This document shows, one piece after another, positions 14,901 through 23,019 of a stretch of 30,554 nucleotides of DNA. Every line of letters starts with the position of its first letter. The stretch's first letter is position 1. Under the pieces are notes generated by a model. It was given only the letters and a program-made list of their open reading frames with translations. It searched no databases and was not told the DNA's origin. The DNA comes from Cacconaster sp045601245 (GTDB lineage: Bacteria > Bacteroidota > Bacteroidia > Bacteroidales > UBA932), in contig JAZRZH010000049.1 of the NCBI GenBank assembly GCA_045601245.1, forward strand, positions 1-30,554. The letters run 5' to 3'. Position numbers and translations under genes: made by a program.

Positions 14901-15607
14901 AGATGGCCCGCAAGATCGCCCACGAGATCAAGAATCTGCTGACGCCTATGCGTCTGAGTGTCCAGTATATGGTGCGGCTCAAGCAGCAGGGTGCTCCCGG
15001 ATGGGAAGAGAAGGTTTCCACTATCAGTTCTTCTCTTCTTGAACAGATGGATTCACTCTCCGATGCCGCTGATGAGTTCTCATCTATTGCCAAACTGGCG
15101 GATGAAGATGCGGTGACCGTGGATCTGGAGGAACTGATGAACGAGCAGGTGGTGATTCTGGACAATAGGACGGATGTTTCCATCAAATGCGAATGCCTGC
15201 CTCTCCATCCGCTTGTATTCGCTCCGAGACGCCGTCTTGCACGCGTATTCTTCAACCTTATCAACAATGCCATTCAGGCCATCGAGAATGATCGGGACAG
15301 CGGGAACGTGCGCGTGACAATTGTGGATGCAGTCTTCGACGGACAGCCGGCATACCGTATCCGCGTCGAGGATGACGGACCGGGTGTGGCTGAAGAGAAT
15401 CTTGACAAGATTTTCGTGCCTAACTTCACCACCAAGAACAGCGGCACCGGACTCGGTCTGGTGATTACCAAGAGCATAGTCGAGGCTGCCGGCGGAACTA
15501 TCAGATACAGCCGTTCGGAGGATATGGGCGGAGCCTGCTTTACCGTATTATTTCTTGCGAAGGTAAACGTCGACGGTGCAGCCGGTGAAGTCGAAGTGGC
15601 TTCTTAA
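11984..15607 (+). CDS. Large multi-pass sensor histidine kinase (NtrY-like)
   Basis: 1207 aa, unusually large. Residues about 20-40 form a first membrane helix, followed by an outside domain to about 225. Residues about 230-430 hold six or so membrane helices. A second outside domain follows (about 430-660), then two membrane helices near 670-690 and 715-735, a third outside domain (about 740-875) and a last helix near 885-905 leading into HAMP (LAKPILEIRDRMNRLTASEG). The kinase core has the H-box MARKIAHEIKNLLTPMRL with phosphoacceptor His980, the N-box NLINNAIQAIEN (N1094/N1095) and G-boxes DDGPGVAEENLDKIF and GTGLGLVI. This arrangement resembles NtrY-type kinases. The likely partner is the NtrC-like regulator encoded at 16865-18025, with der between them. 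The last 60 bp overlap der on the other strand. Confidence 0.9.
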   Translation: MRQKKEHNSRFRSFVNRYLVEILGMAAILFFAISFAAPSYEFQLHREVRRVERFLHSHQKEVEQYAVKALQAPPDEWMDFPDLPEDMVIYKYNLDTLQSWAHEFPIGNDDVGLYPFSYKLKYLSNNNVFSSPLAYVGYSESFVNLGSDWYVIKKHVSASGQTKIVTGIRIKTEYPYGETSDVINPTLHLHNRFTAVGISEDAGAVVHGIEGTPLFSIVSANPQALDFWGAHLKWIALLFAILSLMFLHFETRTWRSLLIVVSGLFLIRLAAYLLAHGASSSAQIFSPILYADNNVFSSLGEFLLNNTLISLIVYALFLVREEVFRFADRRGRRIVAGVSAAVLSAAVALYIHFALKSLVLNSNLVLEPFRINEISIYMLLSYFSFAMLFLALLDLLQMTVTIFFPKRGISLFSWRNILFYTLAISIFCVIDEGVHGLEKEYDRNRVNTAKLVAERDLPLEYHLRSVENSIAADPFIRLLSTADGTDLIKSRLMDRYFNKGFIQKYNLSLALCASDNLLNLGTGSVPVPCLSFFSSQLDEYGVRLGDESSFYYISNFDDKTSYIGIFPFFDKMRNDVVHLFIEIESKYKQDPFSIFNIQNGGASNAGGRGLSSAHYSAGRLVSSEGRYNYPVVPSAEYEMGYTKTMRNGYVHFVNRLSDDEIAVVSRRMMPIFPYVVSLSYLMIFFGIFLLLSSRWARTGRLLNLPKHSLKRKITLLTTGSMVVALALMAAAVVSYTVKIRTEGNQSQMEDKIESVQTSLAPYCKYAMRYNALRTPQFLAGMEDVSRVTKTDVNIYDTNGMLICSTKPEIFSQFIVGKRMNSGAYHDIVHLNSQRYFSLENIGKLAYYSIYAPLFNESGDLVAIANVPYISRTADINAATSSTVAMIINLYLVLLIAALIIGALLSNSLAKPILEIRDRMNRLTASEGEDRHVTYRNSGDELGVLIESYNKMVDDLDESARLLAQSEREQAWKEMARKIAHEIKNLLTPMRLSVQYMVRLKQQGAPGWEEKVSTISSSLLEQMDSLSDAADEFSSIAKLADEDAVTVDLEELMNEQVVILDNRTDVSIKCECLPLHPLVFAPRRRLARVFFNLINNAIQAIENDRDSGNVRVTIVDAVFDGQPAYRIRVEDDGPGVAEENLDKIFVPNFTTKNSGTGLGLVITKSIVEAAGGTIRYSRSEDMGGACFTVLFLAKVNVDGAAGEVEVAS

Positions 15608-16858
15608 TTTGTTTTCCAGGAAACGCTTGTAAGGGTCGCGGATATACTGCGGCAGATTGCAGAAGAAGGCGAATGCCGGGAATTTGGTCGGCAGCTGCGT
15701 CACATATTTGATCTTGATGTATTTGCCCTTCCACGCAGGCGGCGGATAATTCTCGATCTCCGGCAGGATGATGTCGTTGAGTTCGGATGTGGTGATGCGG
15801 CGGGAGTAGTTGTCGTAAACCGCCGTGGCAGCGTTGAGGACATCCATAATCCTTTGCTTGTTGATGACAGACGTGAAGATGATAGGAATGTCGCTGAAAG
15901 GTGCGATGCGGGCCTTGATGGCTTCGGTGTATTCCTTGAGTGTGTTGGCGGTCTTGCCCTCCACAAGGTCCCATTTGTTGACCACGATGACGCAGCCTTT
16001 GCGGTTGCGGGCAATCAGGTTGAAGATGGACATATCCTGCGCCTCGAGTCCCGTGGTGGCGTCCACCATAAGTATGCAGACATCCGCGTTCTCGATGGCG
16101 CGGATTGAGCGCATCACTGAGTAGAATTCGAGGTCCTCCTTCACTTTGGCCTTCTTACGTACGCCCGCGGTGTCCACGAGGATGAATTCGTGGCCGAATT
16201 TGTTGTAATGTGATGATATTGAGTCGCGTGTGGTACCCGCGATAGGGGTGACGATGTTGCGGTCCTCACCGAGCAGCGCGTTGGTCATCGACGATTTGCC
16301 GACGTTCGGCTTGCCTACTATTGCGAAATGAGGCAGCTCCGGATCGTCATCCTCCGTGCGGGATTCCTTCGGGAGAAGGCTCACTATCTTGTCGAGGAGG
16401 TCGCCGGTGCCGCTTCCCGTCGCGGACGATATGCACCACGGCTCACCGAGGCCGAGCCGGTTGAATTCGTATGAGCCGTACATCTTGTCGCCCGTGTCCA
16501 CCTTGTTGCAGGCAAGCACGACCGGCTTCTTGCAGCGGCGGAGGAGCTTTGCTATCTCATAGTCGAAATCCGTGATGCCGGTCTCGACCTCCACCATAAA
16601 GAGCACGAGGTCGCACTCGTCGATGGCGATCATCACCTGCTTGCGGATCTCTTCTTCGAATATATCGTCGGAGTTTACGGTGAATCCTCCGGTATCCACT
16701 ACCGAGAATTCGGTTCCGCACCATTCGCATTTGCCGTAATGGCGGTCGCGTGTCACGCCGGCGGTTTCATCTACAATGGCCTGACGCATTCCGACAAGCC
16801 TGTTGAAAAGGGTGGATTTGCCCACGTTAGGGCGGCCTACTATTGCTACGAGATTCAT
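15548..16858 (-). CDS. der: GTPase Der (EngA), ribosome assembly
   Basis: 436 aa with two GTPase domains in tandem, the hallmark of Der. Domain 1 begins MNLVAIVGRPNVGKSTLFNR and has DTGGF and NKVD. Domain 2 has GKPNVGKSSMTNALLGEDRN, DTAGVRKKAKV and NKWDLV. A C-terminal KH-like domain of about 100 residues ends HFDFTGCTVDVYLRKK. Der binds the 50S subunit during its maturation and is normally essential. The start lies 6 nt after the stop of the NtrC-like regulator, so both are in one minus-strand operon. The last 60 bp are antisense to the 3' end of the sensor kinase gene; the ending looks normal for Der. Confidence 0.97.
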   Translation of the reverse strand: MNLVAIVGRPNVGKSTLFNRLVGMRQAIVDETAGVTRDRHYGKCEWCGTEFSVVDTGGFTVNSDDIFEEEIRKQVMIAIDECDLVLFMVEVETGITDFDYEIAKLLRRCKKPVVLACNKVDTGDKMYGSYEFNRLGLGEPWCISSATGSGTGDLLDKIVSLLPKESRTEDDDPELPHFAIVGKPNVGKSSMTNALLGEDRNIVTPIAGTTRDSISSHYNKFGHEFILVDTAGVRKKAKVKEDLEFYSVMRSIRAIENADVCILMVDATTGLEAQDMSIFNLIARNRKGCVIVVNKWDLVEGKTANTLKEYTEAIKARIAPFSDIPIIFTSVINKQRIMDVLNAATAVYDNYSRRITTSELNDIILPEIENYPPPAWKGKYIKIKYVTQLPTKFPAFAFFCNLPQYIRDPYKRFLENKLRSHFDFTGCTVDVYLRKK

Positions 16859-16864
16859 ATTTGT

Positions 16865-18025
16865 CTAAATTGCTGGTGCCGCAAAGGCGATGATGTCTTC
16901 TTTAGTTATCTGGTTGCCGCAGAGAATCATAAGACGCTCCGTGACGTTGCGCAGTTCGCGGATGTTGCCCGGCCACGGCAGTTTCTGGAGTTCGGCCATC
17001 GCATCCGGGGCGACCTTCTTGACCGGGATGCACATCTCTTCGCTGATCTGGGCGATGAAATGATTCACGAGTTCCGGTATGTCTTCCGTGCGTTCGCTGA
17101 GTTTCGGTACATTGACTAGAATGACGCTCAGACGGTGGTAGAGGTCTTCGCGGAAATTGCCGGCCTCTATCTCCTTCTGGAGATTCTTGTTGGTGGCGGC
17201 GACAACTCTCACGTTGACGATTATGTCCTTGTCACTTCCGACGCGTGTGAGTTTGTTCTCCTGGAGCACGCGGAGTACCTTGGCTTGTGCCGCAAGGCTC
17301 ATATCTCCGATCTCGTCCAGAAAAAGCGTGCCGCCTTCTGCCTGCTCGAATTTACCCTTGTGCTGCTTGATGGCGGACGTGAATGCGCCCTTTTCGTGGC
17401 CGAAGAGCTCACTTTCGATAAGTTCGCTCGGAATGGCGGCGCAGTTGACTTCGATGAACGGCATCGCGGCCCTCGGGCTCTTGTCGTGCAGACGGCGGGC
17501 GATGAGTTCCTTGCCGGTTCCGTTGCTTCCCGTGATGAGGACCCTGGCATCGGTAGGGGCCACGCGGTCCACTACGTCCAGGATGTGCGTGATGGCAGGG
17601 GATGAACCGATGATGGTGTATTTGCTGCCGACCTTCTTTTTGAGAATCCTGGTTTCCTTGACGAGGGTCGTCTTGTCTGTGGCATTCTTGAGCGTGATGA
17701 GTATGCGATTGAGGTCCAGTGGTTTCTGGATGAAATCATAGGCGCCGGCCCTGATGCATTTGACAGCGGTTTCGATGTCTCCGTGGCCGGATATCATTAT
17801 TATCTCAGATTCGCAGCCCTCTTTCTTTAGTGTCTCCAGGACTTCGATTCCGTCCATATTGGGCATCTTGATGTCGCAGAATATGGCGTCGAATGGAGTG
17901 GCGAGCGCTGCGGCAACGCCTTCCTTGCCGTCTGCGGCGAGAGTAATCTCGTGTCCCTCGAATTCGAGGATTTCCTTCATCGTGTTGCGGATGCCGCGTT
18001 CATCATCAATTATCAGAATCTTCAT
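16865..18025 (-). CDS. NtrC-like response regulator lacking a DNA-binding domain
   Basis: 386 aa from the ATG at 18025 (MKILIIDDERGIRNTMKEIL); an upstream in-frame start would cross the promoter. Residues 1-120 are a receiver domain with phosphoacceptor Asp51 and Lys101. Residues about 137-380 are a sigma-54-type AAA+ domain: Walker A GSNGTGKE (166-173), GAFTSA (213-218), Walker B GGTLFLDEIGD (231-241), then FREDLYHRLSV with the arginine region. GAFTSA replaces the usual GAFTGA that contacts sigma-54. The protein stops 15 or so residues after the AAA+ lid (GNQITKEDIIAFAAPAI), so the Fis-type HTH found in NtrC is absent. It probably acts without direct enhancer binding. Likely partner: the kinase at 11984-15607. 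Confidence 0.93.
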   Translation of the reverse strand: MKILIIDDERGIRNTMKEILEFEGHEITLAADGKEGVAAALATPFDAIFCDIKMPNMDGIEVLETLKKEGCESEIIMISGHGDIETAVKCIRAGAYDFIQKPLDLNRILITLKNATDKTTLVKETRILKKKVGSKYTIIGSSPAITHILDVVDRVAPTDARVLITGSNGTGKELIARRLHDKSPRAAMPFIEVNCAAIPSELIESELFGHEKGAFTSAIKQHKGKFEQAEGGTLFLDEIGDMSLAAQAKVLRVLQENKLTRVGSDKDIIVNVRVVAATNKNLQKEIEAGNFREDLYHRLSVILVNVPKLSERTEDIPELVNHFIAQISEEMCIPVKKVAPDAMAELQKLPWPGNIRELRNVTERLMILCGNQITKEDIIAFAAPAI

Positions 18026-18052
18026 AAGCCGCTGTTTTTTTGCATAGAATTG

Positions 18053-18081
18053 CAAAGATAGATATTTTTTGTCTACTTTTG
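18053..18081. promoter_or_regulatory. Divergent -7 boxes of the regulator-der and cmk-ispH operons
   Basis: TATCTTTG on the minus strand (18053-18060) lies 27 nt before the regulator start. TACTTTTG on the plus strand (18074-18081) lies 23 nt before the cmk start, with a TTG at 18050-18052 (21-bp spacer). The two boxes are only 13 bp apart, so the promoters probably compete. Confidence 0.6.
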
Positions 18082-18104
18082 CGGATACATCAACCTCCAT
18101 CATT

Positions 18105-18806
18105 ATGACAGGAATTATCATTGCCATTGACGGCTACTCTTCGACAGGTAAAAGCACTTTCGCAAAAGCTATTTCCGCCAAACTAGGTATGGTTTATCTC
18201 GACTCCGGCGCGCTATACCGTGCCGTGACGCTCTACGCCCTGGAGCACGGGCTGATTGATGACGGGAACAATATCTCGCTCGAACCTCTTTCCGAGGCCC
18301 TGAAGGGCGATATAGTGATATCGTACGAGCAGAATGCGGAGACCGGTCTGTTTGACATATGCCTGAACGGCGTCAATGTGGAGCGCCGTATCAGGATGCT
18401 GGATGTCTCATCGAGCGTCAGCCCGATAGCCACCGTTCCGGAAGTGCGGAATTTCGTGGACGAGCAGTTGCACAGGTATGGCTCTGACGGCTGCGTGATG
18501 GACGGCCGCGATATCGGAACAGCCGTTTTTCCGAATGCGGACCTCAAGATTTTCATGACCGCAGATGCGAAAATCCGCGCCCAGCGCCGTCTGGATGAGA
18601 TGAAGGCGAAAGGTGAGGATGCGGATTTCGAGGACGTTCTCAAGAACGTGCTCGAGCGCGACTATATCGATTCGCATCGTGAGATGAATCCGCTGCGCCG
18701 TGCCGATGATGCCGTTGACCTGGACAACAGCCATATGACCATCGATGAGCAGATGGCGTGGCTTTCCGGCATTCTCAAAGAACGTTTCGGCATAGAGATG
18801 CAATGA
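18105..18806 (+). CDS. cmk: Cytidylate kinase
   Basis: 233 aa. It phosphorylates CMP and dCMP with ATP. The start MTGIIIAIDGYSSTGKSTFA contains the P-loop (GYSSTGKS), followed by LDSGALYRAVTLY; the CMP-binding and lid parts include VMDGRDIGTAVFPNADLKIF and RDYIDSHREMNPLRRADDAV, all standard for Cmk. I chose the ATG at 18105, which places the P-loop at the usual distance from the N-terminus and follows the -7 box; an earlier start would include the promoter. The stop overlaps the ispH start (ATGA), so the two form an operon, an arrangement seen in other Bacteroidota. Confidence 0.96.
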   Translation: MTGIIIAIDGYSSTGKSTFAKAISAKLGMVYLDSGALYRAVTLYALEHGLIDDGNNISLEPLSEALKGDIVISYEQNAETGLFDICLNGVNVERRIRMLDVSSSVSPIATVPEVRNFVDEQLHRYGSDGCVMDGRDIGTAVFPNADLKIFMTADAKIRAQRRLDEMKAKGEDADFEDVLKNVLERDYIDSHREMNPLRRADDAVDLDNSHMTIDEQMAWLSGILKERFGIEMQ

Positions 18807-19669
18807 GTTTCAAGGTTGAGATAGACGGAAATTCCGGGTTCTGCAATGGTGTGGTCCGCGCAATCCGGCAGGCCGAGGATTATCTCGAAAGTCACGACCG
18901 TCTGTACTCTCTTGGCGATATCGTGCATAACTCACTCGAGCTCAGCCGCTTGAAAGCAAAAGGGCTGGAGATTCTCGGGATCGGTGATGTAGAGTCGCTT
19001 CACGATGACACGCTCCTGATCAGGGCCCACGGCGAACCTCCCTCGACGTATGCTCTGGCGAAACGCAACAATCTGAATATCATTGACTGTACCTGTCCTG
19101 TGGTGCTGGCTTTGCAGCGTAGGGTGAAGGAAGTATATGAGCAGATGAAGGAGCGGGGAGGGGAGATTGTGATTTTCGGCAAGCGCGGTCACGCCGAGGT
19201 CAACGGTCTCGTTGGCCAGACTGACGGCAATGCCGTGGTTGTGAGCGGTGTCGATGAGATAGACCGGATAGATTTCACGAAGCCGATAGTTCTGTTTTCG
19301 CAGACGACCAAGGACCCGGAGGAGTATGAGGCTCTTGCTGAAGCGATCCGGAGCCGTGCCGCTGACGTTCAGGTTTTCGATACAATCTGCAGGCAGGTGG
19401 CTTCCCGCCACAAATCCCTTGTGGAATTCGCACGTTCCCATTCTGTAATACTTTTCGTCAGCGGACGCGAAAGTTCCAACGGCAAGGTGCTGTTCGATCT
19501 CTGCAAGAGCGCCAATCCACGGACTTTCTGGCTTGAAAGAGCTTCCGACATCGATGCTTCTCTTTTCAGCGATGGCGACAGCATCGGTATTTGCGGTGCT
19601 ACCTCAACCCCCGCCTGGCAATTGGAGGAGGTTAGAGACGCAATTACTGCTCCTCTTCGACGTTGTTGA
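18803..19669 (+). CDS. ispH: 4-hydroxy-3-methylbut-2-enyl diphosphate reductase IspH
   Basis: 288 aa. IspH makes isopentenyl and dimethylallyl diphosphate in the last step of the MEP pathway with a [4Fe-4S] cluster. The three cluster cysteines are present at C14 (NSGFCNGV), C98 (DCTCPVV) and C196 (FDTICRQVASRH). The substrate motifs AHGEPP, KRGHAEVNGLVGQTDG and SGRESSNGK, and the C-terminal GATSTPAWQLEEV, also fit. The ATG at 18803 is fixed by the 4-bp overlap with cmk and by the conserved N-terminus. The C-terminal tail (APLRRC) is encoded in a 26-bp overlap with the 3' end of parE on the other strand. Confidence 0.96.
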   Translation: MSFKVEIDGNSGFCNGVVRAIRQAEDYLESHDRLYSLGDIVHNSLELSRLKAKGLEILGIGDVESLHDDTLLIRAHGEPPSTYALAKRNNLNIIDCTCPVVLALQRRVKEVYEQMKERGGEIVIFGKRGHAEVNGLVGQTDGNAVVVSGVDEIDRIDFTKPIVLFSQTTKDPEEYEALAEAIRSRAADVQVFDTICRQVASRHKSLVEFARSHSVILFVSGRESSNGKVLFDLCKSANPRTFWLERASDIDASLFSDGDSIGICGATSTPAWQLEEVRDAITAPLRRC

Positions 19670-21563
19670 TGTCGCTGCGGAGGTTGGTGCGGATGAACTT
19701 CTGGCGGACAGGGGTATTGTTGCCCATATAGAAGTCAATGATGTCGCTGATCTTGTCCTCGTTGGTCAGGCGGACAGACTCGAGTCTCATATCTTCACCG
19801 ATGAAGCCCTGGAATTCCTCCGGGGAGATTTCGCCAAGACCTTTGAAGCGTGTGATCTCGGATTTGGCACCGAGTTTCTTTATGGCCGCTTCCTTCTCGG
19901 CCGAGCTGTAGCAGTAGATGTTGCTCTTCTTGTCGCGGACGCGGAAAAGCGGGGTCTGAAGTATATAGAGATGGCCCGCGCGGACCACGTCCGGATAGAA
20001 TTTGAGGAAGAAGGTCAGCATCAGCAGGCGGATGTGCATTCCGTCCACATCGGCATCGGTGGCGATGACTATATTGTTGTAGCGGAGCCCTTCCACACCG
20101 TCCTCGATGTTGAGGGCGGACTGCAGGAGGCAGAGTTCCACGTTCTTGTCGCAGTAGAGGTCTTTCTTGGATGCCTTGGCGCAGTTGAAAGGTTTTCCCA
20201 TCAGGCTGAATACGGCCTGTGTGTTGGCGTCGCGGCTCTTGGTGATGCTGCCTGATGCGGAGTCACCCTCGGTGATGAAGATGGTGGTCTGCTCTGCGAG
20301 CGGGTTCTTGTCGCCGTAATGCACGCGGCAGTCGCGCAGTTTCTTGTTGTGTATGGATGCCTTCTTGAGGCGTGCCTTGGTCTTCTTGCTTATGCTTGAA
20401 ATGGCATTGCGCTCGCGCTCCGAATCCTGGATCTTCTTGAGTATGATGTCCGCTACGTCGAGGTTCTTGTGGAGGTAGTTGTCGAGGTCGGCCATCAGGA
20501 AATCAGTCATCTCCTTGATGATGGTCGGGCCGTGGGTGCCCTCGAGCTTGTTCTGCCACATATATTTGGAGCCCAGCTGGACCTTGGTCTGGCCCTCGAA
20601 TTCCGGCTCCTGGATACGCACGCTGACTGCGCCTATGATGGACTGGCGCACGTCAACCGGGTTGAAATCCTTCTTGTAGAAATCCTTGAGCACTTTGGCG
20701 ACGGCCTCTTTGAATGCGGCCAGATGTGTGCCGCCGAGGGTGGTGTTCTGTCCGTTGACGAAAGAGTAGATATTTTCGCCGTAGCCGCTGCCGTGAGTGA
20801 ATGCCACCTCGATGTCGCCAGACTTGAGATGTATCGGCTCATAGAGCGGCTCTTCCTCGATGCTTTCGTTGAGCAGGTCGAGCAGACCGTTGGCGGACTT
20901 GAATTCCTGACCGTTGAAAGTCAGCTTGAGACCGACGTTGAGGTAAGCGTAGTTACGCAGCATCGTCTCGATATAGTCGAGGTTGTACTCGTAAGGCTCG
21001 AATAGAGTGTCGTCCGGAATGAATGAGATCAACGTGCCGTTGCGCTCGGATGTCGGCTTCGGTTCGAAGTCGGGAGTCTTCAGCTTGCCTTTCTCATATT
21101 CGAGACGCAGGGTTTCGCCGTCGCGGAAAGACTGGACTACGAAAGAGGAGGAGAGGGCGTTGGCGGCCTTCAGACCGACGCCGTTCATACCCACGGACTT
21201 CTGGAATACCTCGCTGTCGTACTTGGCACCGGTGTGCAGCTTGCTTACTGCGGCGTCCAAATTGTTGAGGCCCGTCTTGCGGTTAGTTCCGAAAGGGATG
21301 CCGCGGCCGTAGTCGCGTATGGTGATGCATTTGTCCTCAATGCGTATGACAATGTTCTTTCCGAAACCCATCGTGAACTCGTCGATGGAGTTGTCAATAA
21401 TCTCTTTCATAAGTACATACATACCGTCGTTAGGCGCCGTGCCGTCGCCGAGGCGGCCGATGTACATACCCGGACGCAGTCGTATGTGCTCGATGTCCTC
21501 GAGGTGGGTTATGCTGTCATCTCCGTATTCTTTCTGCTGCAGCTGCAACTCTTCTTCTTCCAT
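19644..21563 (-). CDS. parE: DNA topoisomerase IV subunit B
   Basis: 639 aa. The ATPase subunit of topoisomerase IV, which separates linked daughter chromosomes together with ParC (not in this window). The GHKL ATPase domain has HIRLRPGMYIGRLGDGTAPN, IIDNSIDEFTMGFG, RDYGRGIPFG and GMNGVGLKAANALS. The Toprim domain has TEGDSASGSITKSRD (catalytic Glu near residue 431), LMGKPFNC, DADVDGMHIRLL, and the C-terminus has RFKGLGEISPEEF. The RLGDGTAPNDGMY loop is like Bacteroidota ParE rather than GyrB. It is a single gene, convergent with ispH and divergent from the five-gene operon. Confidence 0.92.
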   Translation of the reverse strand: MEEEELQLQQKEYGDDSITHLEDIEHIRLRPGMYIGRLGDGTAPNDGMYVLMKEIIDNSIDEFTMGFGKNIVIRIEDKCITIRDYGRGIPFGTNRKTGLNNLDAAVSKLHTGAKYDSEVFQKSVGMNGVGLKAANALSSSFVVQSFRDGETLRLEYEKGKLKTPDFEPKPTSERNGTLISFIPDDTLFEPYEYNLDYIETMLRNYAYLNVGLKLTFNGQEFKSANGLLDLLNESIEEEPLYEPIHLKSGDIEVAFTHGSGYGENIYSFVNGQNTTLGGTHLAAFKEAVAKVLKDFYKKDFNPVDVRQSIIGAVSVRIQEPEFEGQTKVQLGSKYMWQNKLEGTHGPTIIKEMTDFLMADLDNYLHKNLDVADIILKKIQDSERERNAISSISKKTKARLKKASIHNKKLRDCRVHYGDKNPLAEQTTIFITEGDSASGSITKSRDANTQAVFSLMGKPFNCAKASKKDLYCDKNVELCLLQSALNIEDGVEGLRYNNIVIATDADVDGMHIRLLMLTFFLKFYPDVVRAGHLYILQTPLFRVRDKKSNIYCYSSAEKEAAIKKLGAKSEITRFKGLGEISPEEFQGFIGEDMRLESVRLTNEDKISDIIDFYMGNNTPVRQKFIRTNLRSDINNVEEEQ

Positions 21564-21592
21564 CTCCTTCAGGGATTAATCGTTTAAACGTA

Positions 21593-21624
21593 CAAAGTTA
21601 CGCAGCAGATTCCATTTTTTCAAA
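21593..21624 (-). promoter_or_regulatory. Promoter of parE
   Basis: On the minus strand, TTTG (21621-21624), 20-bp spacer and TAACTTTG (21593-21600), 29 nt before the start codon. Confidence 0.65.
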
Positions 21625-21645
21625 TGAAAAAAACTGTAATGCCTA

Positions 21646-21676
21646 TTGTGTGGAAGCCCTATTCTGATTAAATTTG
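21646..21676 (+). promoter_or_regulatory. Promoter of the five-gene BPL_N/PPC operon
   Basis: TTG (21646-21648), 20-bp spacer and TAAATTTG (21669-21676), 23 nt before the first start codon. No comparable pair is seen in the 2-22 bp gaps between the five genes, so this is probably the only promoter. Confidence 0.65.
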
Positions 21677-21699
21677 TTGATTGTTTAAATTACTTAACC

Positions 21700-23007
21700 A
21701 TGAAAAAATCATTGTTAGCGGGTGTATTGCTGCTTGCAGGTCTGCAGGTTCTTCCGGCCCAGAATTCCAGGAATGGCTTTTATAAGGATTTGTTCATCGA
21801 CTCGGGAGTGGGTGTCGATTGTTTCTATGACCTTCCGGCGGCCAAGTTGCTTGGCCTCACCGTTGAGAACTTTACCAGCCACGATGTGGACGGAGAAGTG
21901 GATTCCGCCACTGTTTATGAAAAATCTATGATGAAGAATATATTCGTGGGAAGCCAGCTTGACGAGAACGGCCCGCTGCTCTATCCGGACGGTGCTCCGC
22001 GCTTCAGAGTAATCTATATAATCGGCGGCAGCGCCACCACTCACGGAAAGCAGCTCGGTGCCGAAGGCCGTGAGACCATACGCACATTCTACGCCAATGG
22101 CGGCAGCTATATCGGCACCTGTGCCGGTGCATTCATCTGCAGCAAGGGTACATATTCATATGCGAGCGGAACGGAGAATGATAAGGAGGCGTATCTTGGC
22201 ATCTGGCCGGGCTATACCGTCTCCACCGGTCTCAGTCAGAGCTACACAGCCCTTGCAGTGGAGAAGAAGAGTCCTCTGCTCAAATATAATGATTTCGGCG
22301 GCGACCGCAGGATAGACAGCGTGCGCCACAACGGCGGCTGCTGCATCCGTCCGGATGCCGTGCCTGCGGGTACCGAAATTCTGGCCCGCTTCATCGCGGA
22401 TACTATCAATCTCAAGCATTCCATCCACAATATGGGCAACGCCTGGGCATACAAGGCAAACGACCGCAGCGGCCGTCTCGTGGTGACCGGTTCCCATCCT
22501 GAGCGTATGATGGGCGGCGAACGTCTGAAGATGTTCGCATCGATGCTCAGCTATGCGATGGACGGCAACGGCGTGCCTCAGGTCAAGGCCAATCTGGTCA
22601 GCGGCGAGGAACGCGTGATGAGCTGCAAGACTTCCGAAAAGAAGCCTGAGTTCGCAAGGATCGGCGACCGCCAGTACCACCATTTCACCATCGACGTGCC
22701 GAAGGGTGCGAAGCAGGTGGTGGTCGAGCTCGCTCCCGGCAAGGGCGCATCCATCTTCGATCTTTCCCTCTTCGCAGCGAGCGGTGCACCGGCATTCAGC
22801 GACAATGCACAGTGGCAGAATATAGACTATGGTGCACAGAAGAGCCTCGTCATCGACAATCCGAAGGCCGGCAAGCTTTATGTTTCCGTATTCTGCGAGA
22901 CTACTGTCGAGACCAGGGCTACACAGTGCGGCTCTCAGTACGTGGGACGTACAGAGGTTCTCAACGGCGTGCCATACGTCATAAAGGCAACCGTTATCAA
23001 CAAATAA
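21700..23007 (+). CDS. Secreted amidotransferase-like (BPL_N-like) + PPC protein, paralogue 1
   Basis: 435 aa. Signal peptide MKKSLLAGVLLLAGLQVLPA followed by Gln21. The N-terminal two thirds resemble the BPL_N branch of class I glutamine-amidotransferase folds: LLYPDGAPRFRVIYIIGG, then the elbow GGSYIGTCAGAF with Cys141, then GIWPGY, RHNGG (H210) and GSHPE (H266, E268). Cys with HPE matches the class I triad layout. Residues about 325-435 look like a PPC beta domain (QYHHFTIDVPKG, then VIDNPKAGKLYVSVFC). Peculiar to this copy: GGDRRIDS where paralogues 3 and 5 have GGDMYIDS, and a PPC domain of more divergent sequence (FDLSLFAASGAPAFSDN). First gene of the operon. Periplasmic or surface hydrolase or amidase is inference; substrate unknown. 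Confidence 0.8.
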   Translation: MKKSLLAGVLLLAGLQVLPAQNSRNGFYKDLFIDSGVGVDCFYDLPAAKLLGLTVENFTSHDVDGEVDSATVYEKSMMKNIFVGSQLDENGPLLYPDGAPRFRVIYIIGGSATTHGKQLGAEGRETIRTFYANGGSYIGTCAGAFICSKGTYSYASGTENDKEAYLGIWPGYTVSTGLSQSYTALAVEKKSPLLKYNDFGGDRRIDSVRHNGGCCIRPDAVPAGTEILARFIADTINLKHSIHNMGNAWAYKANDRSGRLVVTGSHPERMMGGERLKMFASMLSYAMDGNGVPQVKANLVSGEERVMSCKTSEKKPEFARIGDRQYHHFTIDVPKGAKQVVVELAPGKGASIFDLSLFAASGAPAFSDNAQWQNIDYGAQKSLVIDNPKAGKLYVSVFCETTVETRATQCGSQYVGRTEVLNGVPYVIKATVINK

Positions 23008-23019
23008 GTATATACTGCT

